DNA of 64,000 nt from Erythrobacter sp. HL-111 (GCF_900105095.1 NZ_LT629743.1:930001-994000); one strand, 5' to 3'. Numbered from the stretch's first letter, positions 49,776-60,215 are shown. Program-made: numbers and translations. The notes: generated by a model from the sequence alone, not told the origin.

Positions 49776-49784
49776 AGTGCGCGA

Positions 49785-49813
49785 ATTAAAACACGCGCGG
49801 CACCGCATCACAA
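49785..49813 (-). promoter_or_regulatory. Candidate promoter of the betaine methyltransferase pair
   Basis: On the minus strand TTGTGA (49813-49808) and TTTAAT (49790-49785) are 17 bases apart. Leader to the GTG at 49683 would be about 95 bases. Confidence 0.45.
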
Positions 49814-49986
49814 CCGGAGCGACGGCTTTCGGCAAAATCGCAAGATTATTGCGTTTGACGCAATCACCTTGTCGCGCGCCGCAAGCTTGTGGTTCGGGAA
49901 ACGCCGATCACAAACGGAAATTTCGCAATGTAACAAATATCAAGCCGCGAAAGTCGCAGGAATCGCCCTTGGGCGGGGATTCGGCG

Positions 49987-50487
49987 TCACTCGGCGAAAG
50001 GGGCGGCGATCACCATGCGCGCCGCATCCCAGGTGAGCACCGCCGCCTTCGTCATCGGGACCATGAAGGTCGCGGGACCCTTCGCCGGCGGCGGGTCGCG
50101 GCGGATTTCGACGATGTCGCTGGCCCCGAAATTGGCGACCGCGATCACCTCTCCGACGGGTTCGCCCGCGTCGGTTTCCACCGCCAGACCGATGAGGTCG
50201 GCGTGGTAATATTCACCCTCCTCCAGCGGGGGGAGAGCGGCGCGCGGGACGGTGAGGACGGTGCCGCGCAGGCGCTCGGCCTCGCTGCGGCTTGCGACTT
50301 CGGTGAACCGCGCGATCGCCCCGCCCTTGCCGTCGGGGCGGATCTTGAGCGGGGTAAGCGCGCCTTCGTTGAACGCCGCGTGGCGGGACAGCGCCTCGAC
50401 CCCTTCGCCGAAGAGCTTCAGCCGCACCTCGCCCGCGACGCCGTGGGCGCCGGTGATCGCGGCCAGTTCGATCCGGTCTTTCGCCAC
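49987..50487 (-). CDS. rimM: Ribosome maturation factor RimM
   Basis: A protein of about 166 residues that assists assembly of the 30S head. ELAAITGAHGVAGEVRLKLFGEG (N-domain), SEAERLRGTVLTVPRAALPPLEEGEYYHADLIGLAV, GEPVGEVIAVANFGASDIVEI (PRC-like C-domain) and FMVPMTKAAV are typical. GTG 50487 has GGAG about 7 bases upstream; GTG 50505 is an alternative. It lies between rpsP and the betaine genes in the ffh-rpsP-rimM-trmD-rplS cluster. Confidence 0.95.
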   Translation of the reverse strand: MAKDRIELAAITGAHGVAGEVRLKLFGEGVEALSRHAAFNEGALTPLKIRPDGKGGAIARFTEVASRSEAERLRGTVLTVPRAALPPLEEGEYYHADLIGLAVETDAGEPVGEVIAVANFGASDIVEIRRDPPPAKGPATFMVPMTKAAVLTWDAARMVIAAPFAE

Positions 50488-50546
50488 GGCGCGCTCCGGG
50501 TGCACGCCGGCCCCTCGGCGGGACCGGCGCGAACACGACGAGGGAT

Positions 50547-51014
50547 TCAGCCCTCGGCCTTTTCCTCGCCCGCCGCTTCCGCGGGAGCCTCTTCGGCCGG
50601 AGCCTCTTCGGCGGGCGCTTCTTCAGCGGGAGCCCCGGCGGCTTCGGCTGCGGCGGCCTTGGCGGCTTCCTCCGCCTCGCGCGCCTTCTCGGCCTTCTCC
50701 TCGGCGCGTTCCTTGGCCTTCTCGCCCGGCTCGCCCTTCTGCGGGTTGCTGCGCGTCTCGCGCTCGCGGATGCCCGCTGCATCGAGGAAGCGGGCGACCC
50801 GGTCCGACGGCTGTGCGCCGACCGAGAGCCAGTGGCGCGCGCGGTCCTCGTCGAGCTTGATGCGCGCGGGGTCGTCCTTGGCGAGGAGCGGGTTGTAGGT
50901 CCCGATCTGCTCGAGATACTTCCCGTCGCGCGGCGCCCGGCTGTCTGCGACGACGATGCGGTAATAGGGACGCTTCTTGGCGCCGCCGCGCGAAAGCCTC
51001 ATTGCAATTGCCAT
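50547..51014 (-). CDS. rpsP: 30S ribosomal protein S16, with Ala/Glu-rich tail
   Basis: A 155-residue S16. [38 protein letters not shown], and [24 protein letters not shown] are the conserved domain (about 85-90 residues). The remainder is a low-complexity tail of Lys/Glu/Ala that ends in repeated A-P-A-E-E units. E. coli S16 is 82 residues, so the tail almost doubles the protein. Such tails are known in alphaproteobacteria. ATG 51014 or 51002 may start it. Confidence 0.96.
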   Translation of the reverse strand: MAIAMRLSRGGAKKRPYYRIVVADSRAPRDGKYLEQIGTYNPLLAKDDPARIKLDEDRARHWLSVGAQPSDRVARFLDAAGIRERETRSNPQKGEPGEKAKERAEEKAEKAREAEEAAKAAAAEAAGAPAEEAPAEEAPAEEAPAEAAGEEKAEG

Positions 51015-51060
51015 TATGTCTTACCTTTCGAATGGAAATGCTTGATAAAGTGAACTGAAA

Positions 51061-52482
51061 CTATTTCTTGCCCTTGGGACCGCCAAGGCCGGGGGGAAGA
51101 CCGCCGCCGGGGCCTCCGGGGCCGCCCATGCCCGGCATTCCGCCCCCGCCGAACATCGCGGCAAGGCCCTTCAAACCGCCCATCTTCCTGATCTGCTTCA
51201 TCGCGCGGCCCATTTCCTGGTGCATCTTCAGCAGCTTGTTGACGGTCTGCACGTCCGTCCCGCTGCCCGCCGCGACGCGCTTCTTCCGCTTGGCGTTCAT
51301 CAGGGCGGGATTGGCGCGTTCCTTGGGCGTCATCGAGGAGATGATCGCGTCCATGTGGACGAGCACCTTGTCATCCATGTTCGAAGCGGCCATCGCCGCC
51401 TTCGCCTTCTTCATCCCCGGCAACATCCCGGCGAGCATTCCGAGCCCGCCCATGTTCTGCATCTGCCTGAGCTGCATCCGCAGGTCGTTGAGGTCGAACT
51501 TGCCCTTCTCGAAATTGCGCTGGAGCTGTTCGGCCTCTTCCTCCTTGATCGTGGCCGCCGCCTTTTCGACCAGGCTGACGACGTCGCCCATGCCGAGGAT
51601 GCGGTCGGCGACCGAGGAGGGCCGGAAGGTTTCGATCGCGTCGAGCTTCTCGCCGGTCCCGGCGAACTTGATCGGCTTGCCCGTGACCGCGCGCATCGAA
51701 AGCGCCGCGCCGCCGCGCGCATCGCCGTCCATCCGGGTGAGGACGACCCCGGTGAGCGGGACTTCGCCCGAAAAGCTCTGCGCGACGTTGACCGCGTCCT
51801 GGCCGGTTAGCGAATCGACGACGAGCAGCACCTCGTTGGGTGCCGAAACGCCCGCGACCGCCTTCATCTCGGCCATCAGCGCTTCGTCGACATGGAGGCG
51901 GCCCGCGGTGTCGAGCAGGAGCACGTCGACGTTCTGGAGCCGCGCGGATTCCATCGCGCGCCGGGCGATGTCGACCGGCTGCTGGCCGGCCACGATCGGG
52001 AGCGTCGCGACATTCGCCTGCTCGCCCAGCACCGCGAGCTGTTCCTGCGCCGCCGGGCGATTGACGTCGAGCGAGGCCATCAGCGCCTTCTTGCCGTGGC
52101 GTTCGCGGATCAGCTTGGCGAGCTTGGCGGTGGTGGTGGTCTTGCCCGAACCCTGCAGCCCGACCATCATGATGACGACCGGCGGCTTCGCGTCGAGCTT
52201 CAGCCCCTCGACCTCGGTCCCGCCCAGGGTTTCGACGAGTTCGTCGTGGACGATCTTGACGACCTGCTGGCCCGGCGAGACCGAGCGCAGCACGTCCTGG
52301 CCGATCGCCTTTTCTGTCACCGAATCGATGAAGCGGCGGGCGACGGGCAGCGCGACATCGGCTTCGAGCAGGGCCACGCGCACCTCGCGCATGGCATCGC
52401 GCACGTCCTGTTCCTTGAGCGCGCCGCGGCCCTTGAGGCGATCGAAGACGCCGCCAAGCCGGTCGGACAGGTTGTCGAACAT
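51061..52482 (-). CDS. ffh: Signal recognition particle protein Ffh
   Basis: A 473-residue SRP54 GTPase that with 4.5S RNA targets nascent inner-membrane proteins to FtsY. N domain (MFDNLSDRLGGVFDRLKGRGAL), P-loop GLQGSGKTTTTAKLA, DVNRPAAQEQL, DTAGRLHVDEALM, and TRMDGDARGGAALSMR, then the Met-rich M domain (LRQMQNMGGLGMLAGMLPGMKK) and SGTDVQTVNKLLKMHQEM. The Gly/Pro/Met-rich end is usual. First gene of the translation cluster. Confidence 0.97.
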   Translation of the reverse strand: MFDNLSDRLGGVFDRLKGRGALKEQDVRDAMREVRVALLEADVALPVARRFIDSVTEKAIGQDVLRSVSPGQQVVKIVHDELVETLGGTEVEGLKLDAKPPVVIMMVGLQGSGKTTTTAKLAKLIRERHGKKALMASLDVNRPAAQEQLAVLGEQANVATLPIVAGQQPVDIARRAMESARLQNVDVLLLDTAGRLHVDEALMAEMKAVAGVSAPNEVLLVVDSLTGQDAVNVAQSFSGEVPLTGVVLTRMDGDARGGAALSMRAVTGKPIKFAGTGEKLDAIETFRPSSVADRILGMGDVVSLVEKAAATIKEEEAEQLQRNFEKGKFDLNDLRMQLRQMQNMGGLGMLAGMLPGMKKAKAAMAASNMDDKVLVHMDAIISSMTPKERANPALMNAKRKKRVAAGSGTDVQTVNKLLKMHQEMGRAMKQIRKMGGLKGLAAMFGGGGMPGMGGPGGPGGGLPPGLGGPKGKK

Positions 52483-52604
52483 CGCCTCGTCACTCCCTGC
52501 CCGGCGGTGATCCGGGCTAAACGCGAAAAACGCCGGCGGACGAAACCTCGTCGGCCAGCGTGCGGACGACCGCCCGAAGGCGGAACCCCGTGAATGTGGT
52601 TGAC

Positions 52605-52680
52605 TGGTGGAGCCTAGCGGGATCGAACCGCTGACCTCAACACTGCCAGTGTTGCGCTCTCCCAGCTGAGCTAAGGCCCC
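52605..52680 (-). tRNA. tRNA-Ala (anticodon GGC)
   Basis: Read on the minus strand: acceptor GGGGCCT paired with AGGCTCC, including a G3:U70 pair (the alanine identity element); D-arm GCTC...GAGC; anticodon stem CAACA/TGTTG with loop CTGGCAG (anticodon GGC); T-arm AGCGG-TTCGATC-CCGCT; encoded CCA at the 3' end (52605-52607). All 76 bases fit the cloverleaf. Confidence 0.97.
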
Positions 52681-52775
52681 GAGCCAGTCATGATGCGAGC
52701 CGTTCCTTGCGGAGCCGCTCGCGGGATGCGCCCATTATAAGGGCGGCACCCCGTTTGCAAGAGGTATTTGGGAAG

Positions 52776-52809
52776 GCCGGGCGGGCCGATCAAGCCCGCC
52801 CCGCCCGGC
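52776..52809 (-). terminator. Hairpin after the FYDLN-acid gene
   Basis: GCCGGGCGGG (52776-52785) pairs perfectly with CCCGCCCGGC (52800-52809). An alternative inner stem, GGCGGGC-CGATCAA-GCCCGCC, competes with it. It lies about 30 bases past the stop of the minus-strand gene; no strong T-run follows. Confidence 0.45.
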
Positions 52810-52839
52810 TGCACCCCCGGACGGGGGCGCGCGGCCCGA

Positions 52840-53175
52840 TCAGCTGTCCTCTTCCTCGTCGTCGCCCTTGCCCTTGGACACGCCGAGATCGTCGTCGCCG
52901 CCGAGATCGACGTCGTTGTCGGGGGAATCGTCATCGTCGTCGATGTCGATGTCCTCCAGATCATCGTCGCCCGACAGATCGCTGTCGGCCTCGGTGTCCT
53001 TCTCCTTCTTCTCGGTTTCCTCGAAGGGGATCGGCTGCTTCGACTTGAGCACCGGTTCCGGGGTCCAGGTGTTGCCGCATTCGATGCAGGTCACCGGGTC
53101 TTCCTTGCCCAGGTCGTAAAACCGGGTTCCGCAATTGGGGCAGGTACGCTTGGTACCCCATTCTGGCTTCGCCAT
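52840..53175 (-). CDS. FYDLN acid (TIGR02300) family protein
   Basis: A 111-residue protein of a family restricted mainly to alphaproteobacteria. The N-terminal zinc-ribbon-like part is KPEWGTKRTCPNCGTRFYDLGK, VTCIECGNTW with four Cys, and the motif FYDL names the family. The C-terminal half is nearly all Asp and Glu (DLSGDDDLEDIDIDDDDD). Function unknown. It is transcribed leftward toward the tRNA-Ala. Confidence 0.9.
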   Translation of the reverse strand: MAKPEWGTKRTCPNCGTRFYDLGKEDPVTCIECGNTWTPEPVLKSKQPIPFEETEKKEKDTEADSDLSGDDDLEDIDIDDDDDSPDNDVDLGGDDDLGVSKGKGDDEEEDS

Positions 53176-53375
53176 GCTTGAAAAGTCCTCGAAATGGCCT
53201 CGCGCTTGTCCTTGCGAGTACCGTTACATCCGTCAAGTCAGTCTTGGAAACTGGCACGCCCCCTGCGTGAATCAAGCCGGGGGCGGCACGTGGCGGCGCG
53301 CCTTGCCAGAAGGGAAAGGCGCTGTCAAAGCACCGCCGGAAATCGCGATGCGCCGCAATCGGCGCCGGGGAGACC

Positions 53376-54740
53376 ATGCCAGCCCACACCTTCCATTCCG
53401 CCGCAGCGCCCCTCACCGGTCGCATCCGCGTGCCCGGCGACAAGTCGATCAGCCACCGCGCGCTGATGCTCGCCGGGCTCGCGGTCGGGCGCAGCACGAT
53501 CGCGGGCCTGCTCGAAGGCGAGGACGTGCTTGCCACGGCCGCGGCGATGCGGGCGATGGGCGCTGCGGTGGAGCGGGAGGCGGACGGGACCTGGGTGGTG
53601 GACGGCGCGGGGCTCGGCAGCCTGATCGAACCTGCCGGGGCGCTCGACATGGGCAATTCGGGGACTTCGACGCGGCTCCTCATGGGCCTCGTCGCGAGCC
53701 ACGGCATCACTGCCACCTTCACCGGCGACGCCAGCCTCTCGCGCCGCCCGATGGAACGGGTCATCACTCCGCTCGCGCGGATGGGCGCGGCGATCACCGC
53801 CTCGCCCGGCGGCACTCTGCCGCTCATGATCCGCGGCGCGCTGCCCGCCGTGCCGATCGCATACCGCCTGCCGGTGGCAAGCGCGCAGGTGAAGAGCGCG
53901 GTGCTGCTCACCGGGCTCAACACGCCGGGGATCACGCGGGTGATCGAGCCCGTCCCGACGCGCGACCACACCGAACGGATGCTGGCGGGCTTCGGCGTGA
54001 AGCTGGAGATCGGCGAGGAGGACGGGGCGACAGTCATCGGCGTCCACGGCGAGGCGGAGCTCGCCCCGCTCGACGTGACGGTGCCGGGCGATCCCTCCTC
54101 CGCCGCCTTCTTCATGGTCGCGGCAACGCTGGTGCCGGGCAGCGACCTCACCATCGCGAACGTCGGCATCAACCCGACCCGCGCGGGGCTGATCGAGGCG
54201 CTGCGGATGATGGGCGCCGACATTGCCGAGGAAAACCCGCGCGAGGTCGGGGGCGAGCCGGTCGCGGACCTCAGGGTACGCCACGCGGTGTTGCGGGGCG
54301 CCGGGATCGACCCCGCTCTCGCCCCGGCGATGATCGACGAGTTTCCCGCCCTCTTCGTCGCCGCCGCGATGGCCGAGGGGACGACGACCACCTGCGGGCT
54401 GGAGGAATTGCGGGTCAAGGAATCCGACCGTCTCGCCGCGATGGCCGCCGCGCTCGACCTCGCCGGCGCACGGGTGGAGGAGCGCGGCGACGGGCTCGTC
54501 ATCCACGGCACGGGCGGCGAACCCCTGGCCGGCACGCCCGAAGGCGCGCGGGTCGCGACCCGGCTCGACCATCGCATCGCCATGAGCATGGCCATCGCCG
54601 GCCTCGCCAGCCGGAGCGGCGTCGCGATCGACGATACAGCGCCCATCGCGACGAGCTTTCCCGATTTCACCGCGCTGCTTGAACAAGCGGCCTCGCCGGC
54701 CCCATCTTCGCCGGACCTTCGATCGGAGACCCTGCCATGA
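53376..54740 (+). CDS. aroA: 3-phosphoshikimate 1-carboxyvinyltransferase (EPSP synthase)
   Basis: A 454-residue enzyme that joins shikimate-3-phosphate and phosphoenolpyruvate in aromatic amino acid synthesis. RIRVPGDKSISHRALML, LDMGNSGTSTRLLMG, GDASLSRRPMERVITPL, LPVASAQVKSAVLLTGL, PTRDHTERML, VPGDPSSAAFFMVAA and RVKESDRLAAMA are diagnostic. RLLMGLVA/GDASLSRRPM is the class II pattern, but the loop keeps the N-x-G-T of glyphosate-sensitive forms (Ser-Gly in place of Ala-Ala of CP4), so its tolerance class is uncertain. It heads an operon reaching cmk. Confidence 0.96.
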   Translation: MPAHTFHSAAAPLTGRIRVPGDKSISHRALMLAGLAVGRSTIAGLLEGEDVLATAAAMRAMGAAVEREADGTWVVDGAGLGSLIEPAGALDMGNSGTSTRLLMGLVASHGITATFTGDASLSRRPMERVITPLARMGAAITASPGGTLPLMIRGALPAVPIAYRLPVASAQVKSAVLLTGLNTPGITRVIEPVPTRDHTERMLAGFGVKLEIGEEDGATVIGVHGEAELAPLDVTVPGDPSSAAFFMVAATLVPGSDLTIANVGINPTRAGLIEALRMMGADIAEENPREVGGEPVADLRVRHAVLRGAGIDPALAPAMIDEFPALFVAAAMAEGTTTTCGLEELRVKESDRLAAMAAALDLAGARVEERGDGLVIHGTGGEPLAGTPEGARVATRLDHRIAMSMAIAGLASRSGVAIDDTAPIATSFPDFTALLEQAASPAPSSPDLRSETLP

Positions 54741-55180
54741 AACAGTCGCGCCTTGCCCCCGCCCTCCTGCTGCTCGCCGCCTGCAGCGGCGCGGCTCAGG
54801 CGGCCACCTACGAAATGTTCCGCGATCCCGATTGCGGCTGCTGCGGCAAGTGGGCGGGGCATGTCCGCAGCGAGAACGCGGTCGCGGTGGCCGAAACGGT
54901 CACCGCCGACATGGCCCGCGTGAAAGCCGAACACGGCGTGCCCGAAGACCTGTGGAGCTGCCACACGCTCGTCGTCAGGGACTACGTGATCGAGGGCCAC
55001 GTCCCCGCCGCCGAGATCGAGCGCCTGCTCGCCGAGCGGCCCGAGGGCGTTGTCGGCCTCGCCGTTCCGGGTATGCCGGTCGGCTCGCCGGGGATGGAGA
55101 TGGGGGACCGGACCCAGCCCTACGCAGTCATCGCCTTTCGCGCGGACGGCAGCCGCTTCGTCTTCGCCCGCTACGGCTGA
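54737..55180 (+). CDS. DUF411 family metal-binding protein
   Basis: A 147-residue exported protein: signal peptide with lipobox-like LLAACSGAAQA, then the DUF411 core YEMFRDPDCGCCGKWAGHV (Cys pairs) and LWSCHTLVVRDYVIEGHVPA, GVVGLAVPGMPVGSPGMEMG. Cys, His and Met residues suggest copper or similar metal binding. Four-base overlap with the aroA stop (ATGA). Confidence 0.88.
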   Translation: MKQSRLAPALLLLAACSGAAQAATYEMFRDPDCGCCGKWAGHVRSENAVAVAETVTADMARVKAEHGVPEDLWSCHTLVVRDYVIEGHVPAAEIERLLAERPEGVVGLAVPGMPVGSPGMEMGDRTQPYAVIAFRADGSRFVFARYG

Positions 55181-55199
55181 GGCGGGACGGGACCGGCGC

Positions 55200-55514
55200 G
55201 TGAGTGCACCGCTCGACACCTATTCGCTTGTCGGTTTCGCCGGCACGGCCTGCATCATCGGCGCCTATGCCTACCTCACGCTGAACGCGCGGCCCAACCC
55301 TTTCGTCCTCCACGGCGCGAATCTCGCCGGGGCGGCGCTGCTGACCGTCAGCCTCCTCGTCCACACCAACTGGCCGAGCCTCGCGCTCGAGGGATTCTGG
55401 GCCGCGATTGCGATCACCGGGCTGGTGAAGGCGCTGCGATCGGGCTCCGCCGCATCCAGCGCCAGGGCGAGGCAGGGCCGCAGGACGAAGGACGCGGAGG
55501 CGCCCGATCGATGA
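55200..55514 (+). CDS. CBU_0592-like small membrane protein
   Basis: A 104-residue protein with three hydrophobic segments (YSLVGFAGTACIIGAYAYL, HGANLAGAALLTVSLLV, FWAAIAITGLVKAL) and a basic-acidic tail. The pattern YLTLNARPNPFVLHGANLAGA resembles the CBU_0592 membrane-protein family. GTG start at 55200, 19 bases after DUF411; its stop overlaps the next ATG. Confidence 0.78.
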   Translation: MSAPLDTYSLVGFAGTACIIGAYAYLTLNARPNPFVLHGANLAGAALLTVSLLVHTNWPSLALEGFWAAIAITGLVKALRSGSAASSARARQGRRTKDAEAPDR

Positions 55515-55732
55515 CCCGCCGCGCGCTCCTGAGGCGCGTCGTCGCCGCGCTCGCGCTGGTCGCCGCGGCGTTCGGCTCGGCCCTGTTCTGGGGCGAGGGC
55601 AACCTCGAAGCGGGCGAGCTGTGGCCCAATCTCCTCGTCGCTGCGATCGGCCTCGCGGTGCTCCATTTCCGCTGGCGCGCGCAGGAACGCCGCGCGCTCA
55701 CCCCCCGCCGCATCAGGGACACTTTCGAATGA
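55511..55732 (+). CDS. Small membrane protein
   Basis: A 73-residue protein, with two hydrophobic segments (VVAALALVAAAFGSALFW and LLVAAIGLAVLHF) and basic ends. ATGA overlaps at both ends (55511-55514 and 55729-55732). No family recognised. Confidence 0.65.
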   Translation: MTRRALLRRVVAALALVAAAFGSALFWGEGNLEAGELWPNLLVAAIGLAVLHFRWRAQERRALTPRRIRDTFE

Positions 55733-56757
55733 CGCGTCTTGCCCTCCGCCTTGCCGCCGCGCTCCTGCCGCTGGCGCTGCTTCCCCCCGCCCCGCTCGCC
55801 GCCGACGACGGGCTCGACTGGTCCGCGCCCGAGCGCGAATTGCGCGTCGCGGTCGAAGGGGGCGAGGTCTGGGTGCGGGTGAACGGCGATCTGGGCGCGG
55901 CGGCGGAGCCCGCGATCTTCATCCATGGCGGCCCCGGCGGCACGCACATGACCTTCGGCAACCTCGTCAGCCTTTCGGACGAGCGCGCGGTGATCCTCTA
56001 CGACCAGCTCGACAGCGGCAAGTCCGACCGGCCCGGCGACCCGGCGAACTGGCGGGTCGATCGCTTCGTCGGCGAGCTGGAGGCGATCCGCAAGGCGCTA
56101 GGGGTGGAGCGCTGGCACCTCGTCGGGCACAGCTGGGGCGCGGCGCTCGCGCTCGAATACGCCGCCGCCCACCCGCGGCACACCGCCTCCGCCGTGCTCG
56201 GCGGGACCTATATCTCGACCCCGCACTGGATCCTGGGCACGAACCTGCTGATCCGCGAACTGCCCGACGAGATCGGGGAGACGCTCGCCGCCTGCGAGAG
56301 CCCCGCCCCGCCCCCGCCGACCAGGTGCCGGGAAGCGACGCGGGCCTTCTACGCCGCCTACAACGGCAGGGCGGATCGCCCCGCCCCCAGCGACAGGGCA
56401 CGCGCCTACCGGCAGCGCTATGGCGGCAAGGGGTTCAACGAGGCGCTCTACAACGCGATGTGGGGGCCGAGCGAGTTCCGGGCCACCGGCTCGCTGGTCG
56501 ATTACGACGCGACGCCGCTGCTCGCCCGCGTCGACGGGTCGCGGGTGCTTTTCATGGTCGGCCAATACGACGAGGCGCGGCTCGACACGGTGCAGGATTT
56601 CGTCGCCCTGACCGAGGGTTCCGAACTCGCGGTGATCCCCGGCGGGTCGCACGCCTTCCCGGCCGAACGACCGGAAGTGACCGAGGCGGTGCTGCGCGAC
56701 TGGCTCGCCCGGATCGACCGGCGGGACGGCGACGCCAGGCGGGAGCAGGGGCAATGA
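55729..56757 (+). CDS. Proline-iminopeptidase-like alpha/beta hydrolase (S33), exported
   Basis: A 342-residue protein with a signal peptide (LALRLAAALLPLALLPPAPLAA). The S33 motifs are IFIHGGPGGTHMTFGNLVSL (HGGPG oxyanion), LYDQLDSGKSDRP, nucleophile G-H-S-W-G-A, Asp in GQYDEARLDT and His in PGGSHAFPAERPE. Members cleave N-terminal proline from peptides; the substrate here is not certain. Coupled (ATGA) to its upstream neighbour and to cmk downstream. Confidence 0.85.
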   Translation: MTRLALRLAAALLPLALLPPAPLAADDGLDWSAPERELRVAVEGGEVWVRVNGDLGAAAEPAIFIHGGPGGTHMTFGNLVSLSDERAVILYDQLDSGKSDRPGDPANWRVDRFVGELEAIRKALGVERWHLVGHSWGAALALEYAAAHPRHTASAVLGGTYISTPHWILGTNLLIRELPDEIGETLAACESPAPPPPTRCREATRAFYAAYNGRADRPAPSDRARAYRQRYGGKGFNEALYNAMWGPSEFRATGSLVDYDATPLLARVDGSRVLFMVGQYDEARLDTVQDFVALTEGSELAVIPGGSHAFPAERPEVTEAVLRDWLARIDRRDGDARREQGQ

Positions 56758-57392
56758 TCATCGCGGTCGACGGACCCACGGCGAGCGGCAAGGGCACGAT
56801 CGCGAAACGGCTCGCCGCGCATTTCGGCGTGCCGCACCTCGACACCGGCCTCCTCTACCGCGCGGTCGGGCGGCAGGTCGCGCTGGACGGCGGCGATCCC
56901 GACAGCGAGGCGGACGCGCTCGCCGCCTGCGCCTTTCCGGACGCGCTGCTGGAGGACCCGGTCCTGCGCTCGGAGGAAGTCGGCGGGCTTGCAAGCCGCG
57001 TCTCGATCCACACGGCGGTGCGCGCCGCCCTGTTCGAACGCCAGCGCGCCTTCGCCACGCAGCCGGGCGGCGCGGTGCTCGACGGGCGCGACATCGGCAC
57101 GGTGATCGCGCCCGATGCGGAGGTGAAACTGTTCATCACCGCCAGCGTGGCCGAGCGCGCGCGCCGCCGCTGGCTCGAGATGACGGCCGCGCATATCGGG
57201 CGCGAGGACCAGATCCCGCTCGCCGAGATCGAGAAGGACATCGTCCGCCGCGATGCGCGCGACATCAACCGCAAGGACGCCCCGCTCAAGGCCGCGAGCG
57301 ATGCGCTGGTGATCGACACCACCAGTTTCAACAAGGACCAGGCCTTCGATGTCGTGCTCGAAGCAGTCAGGGAACGTCTCGCGCAAGCCTAG
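56754..57392 (+). CDS. cmk: Cytidylate kinase
   Basis: A 212-residue CMP kinase. P-loop AVDGPTASGKGTIAKRLA, LDTGLLYRAVG, VLDGRDIGTVIAPDAEVKLFITAS and RARRRWLEM, RDARDINRKDAPLKAASDALVIDT are diagnostic. ATGA overlap with the peptidase gene. It precedes rpsA, as in many bacteria, with a 245-base gap that carries a TTGACA (57450-57455) but no convincing -10. Confidence 0.96.
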   Translation: MIIAVDGPTASGKGTIAKRLAAHFGVPHLDTGLLYRAVGRQVALDGGDPDSEADALAACAFPDALLEDPVLRSEEVGGLASRVSIHTAVRAALFERQRAFATQPGGAVLDGRDIGTVIAPDAEVKLFITASVAERARRRWLEMTAAHIGREDQIPLAEIEKDIVRRDARDINRKDAPLKAASDALVIDTTSFNKDQAFDVVLEAVRERLAQA

Positions 57393-57637
57393 GCCCCCTG
57401 CCTTGCCGGGCGCGGTGCAGGCGCCAAATCCCTTGCCTTTCCCGCCCGGTTGACATAAAGGCGCGCCCGTTCTCGCAATCACGAATGGTTGAGTGGACCT
57501 TCGCGTATCCGCATCCGGCGGCGCGGAGAGGTCGGCCTCTTGCCCCGTCAGCCGCCGCAATGGTGCGCGCGGAGACGGAGAAAGACCCCGGAAAAACCGG
57601 CGGCCGGTAGCAAAACGAACCCAGGACACGCACACTT

Positions 57638-59341
<1,704 letters not shown>

Positions 59342-59386
59342 GTTCCGAACGGGGTCCCTGCCTTGCGGGGATTCGCGAAAGACAGG

Positions 59387-59422
59387 AAAGGCCCGCTTGC
59401 CCCGACGGCAGGCGGGCCTTTT
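59387..59422 (+). terminator. Rho-independent terminator of rpsA
   Basis: AAAGGCCCGC-TTGCC pairs with GGCA-GGCGGGCCTTT around CCGAC and ends in TTTT (59419-59422). Confidence 0.8.
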
Positions 59423-59453
59423 CCATTCGGGGCGCGGCCTGTAAGGTGCGCCC

Positions 59454-60209
59454 ATGCTGACCGTCCACCAGTTCCCGTGCCTCGCCGACAATTACGGCTT
59501 CCTGCTGCACAATTCGGTCAGCGGCGAAACCGCCGCGATCGATACGCCCGATGCGAAGGAATACCTCAGGCAGGCCGAGGCGAAGGGGTGGCGCATCACC
59601 CACATCTGGAACACCCACTGGCACCCCGACCACGCCGGCGGGAATGCCGAGATCGTCGCGGCGACCGGCGCGCGCGTGATCGGTCCCGGGGAGGTCGAAC
59701 GGCTCTCCCCCGTCGATGAGGTGGTGGGCCACGGCGACACTGTCTCGCTCGGCGAGCACAAGGCCAACGTCATCGACGTGTCGGGCCACACCAATGGCCA
59801 CATCGCCTACCACATCCCCGAGGAAGGGCTCGCCTTCGTCGGCGATGCGGTTTTCGCCCTGGGCTGCGGGCGGATGTTCGAAGGCGAGGCCGAGCAGTTC
59901 TGGGCCAGCCTCGACCGGATCCGCCGCCTGCCGACCCGGACCACGCTCTATTGCGCGCACGAATACACCGCGGCGAACGCGAAATTCGCGCTCCACGCCG
60001 ATCCCGACAACGAGGCGCTCAGGGAATATGCTCAGGAGATCGAGGCGAAGCGCGCGCGCGGCGAACCGACCGTGCCGACCGTGCTGGCGCGCGAGCTCGA
60101 AACCAATCCCTTCCTGCGCGCCGACGATCCCGCCCTCGCCGCGCGCTGGGGCGGAAACGCGCCGCACGAAACCTTCGCGGCGCTCAGGGCCGCGAAGGAT
60201 GCGTTCTAG
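59454..60209 (+). CDS. gloB: Hydroxyacylglutathione hydrolase (glyoxalase II)
   Basis: A 251-residue metallo-beta-lactamase-fold enzyme that hydrolyses S-lactoylglutathione in methylglyoxal detoxification. VHQFPCLADNYGFLLHN, the metal motif NTHWHPDHAGGN, VSGHTNGHIAYHI, FVGDAVFALGCGRMFEG, YCAHEYTAANAKFAL and the C-terminal NPFLR are diagnostic. The next gene starts 6 bases downstream. Confidence 0.95.
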   Translation: MLTVHQFPCLADNYGFLLHNSVSGETAAIDTPDAKEYLRQAEAKGWRITHIWNTHWHPDHAGGNAEIVAATGARVIGPGEVERLSPVDEVVGHGDTVSLGEHKANVIDVSGHTNGHIAYHIPEEGLAFVGDAVFALGCGRMFEGEAEQFWASLDRIRRLPTRTTLYCAHEYTAANAKFALHADPDNEALREYAQEIEAKRARGEPTVPTVLARELETNPFLRADDPALAARWGGNAPHETFAALRAAKDAF

Positions 60210-60215
60210 CCGCCG

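Larger units (their letters stand above)
49684..49986. other. Intergenic control region of the betaine pair
   Basis: About 300 bases between rimM and the glycine methyltransferase gene, AT-richer than the genes. It holds a candidate promoter (49785-49813), a palindrome (49757-49775) and another short inverted repeat, ATTGCG-TTTGA-CGCAAT, near 49854-49870. No gene is supported. Confidence 0.6.

Noticed and set aside
57450..57478. TTGACA as the rpsA promoter
   Set aside because: The -35 is perfect but no acceptable -10 lies 16-18 bases downstream, so I did not list it as a feature.
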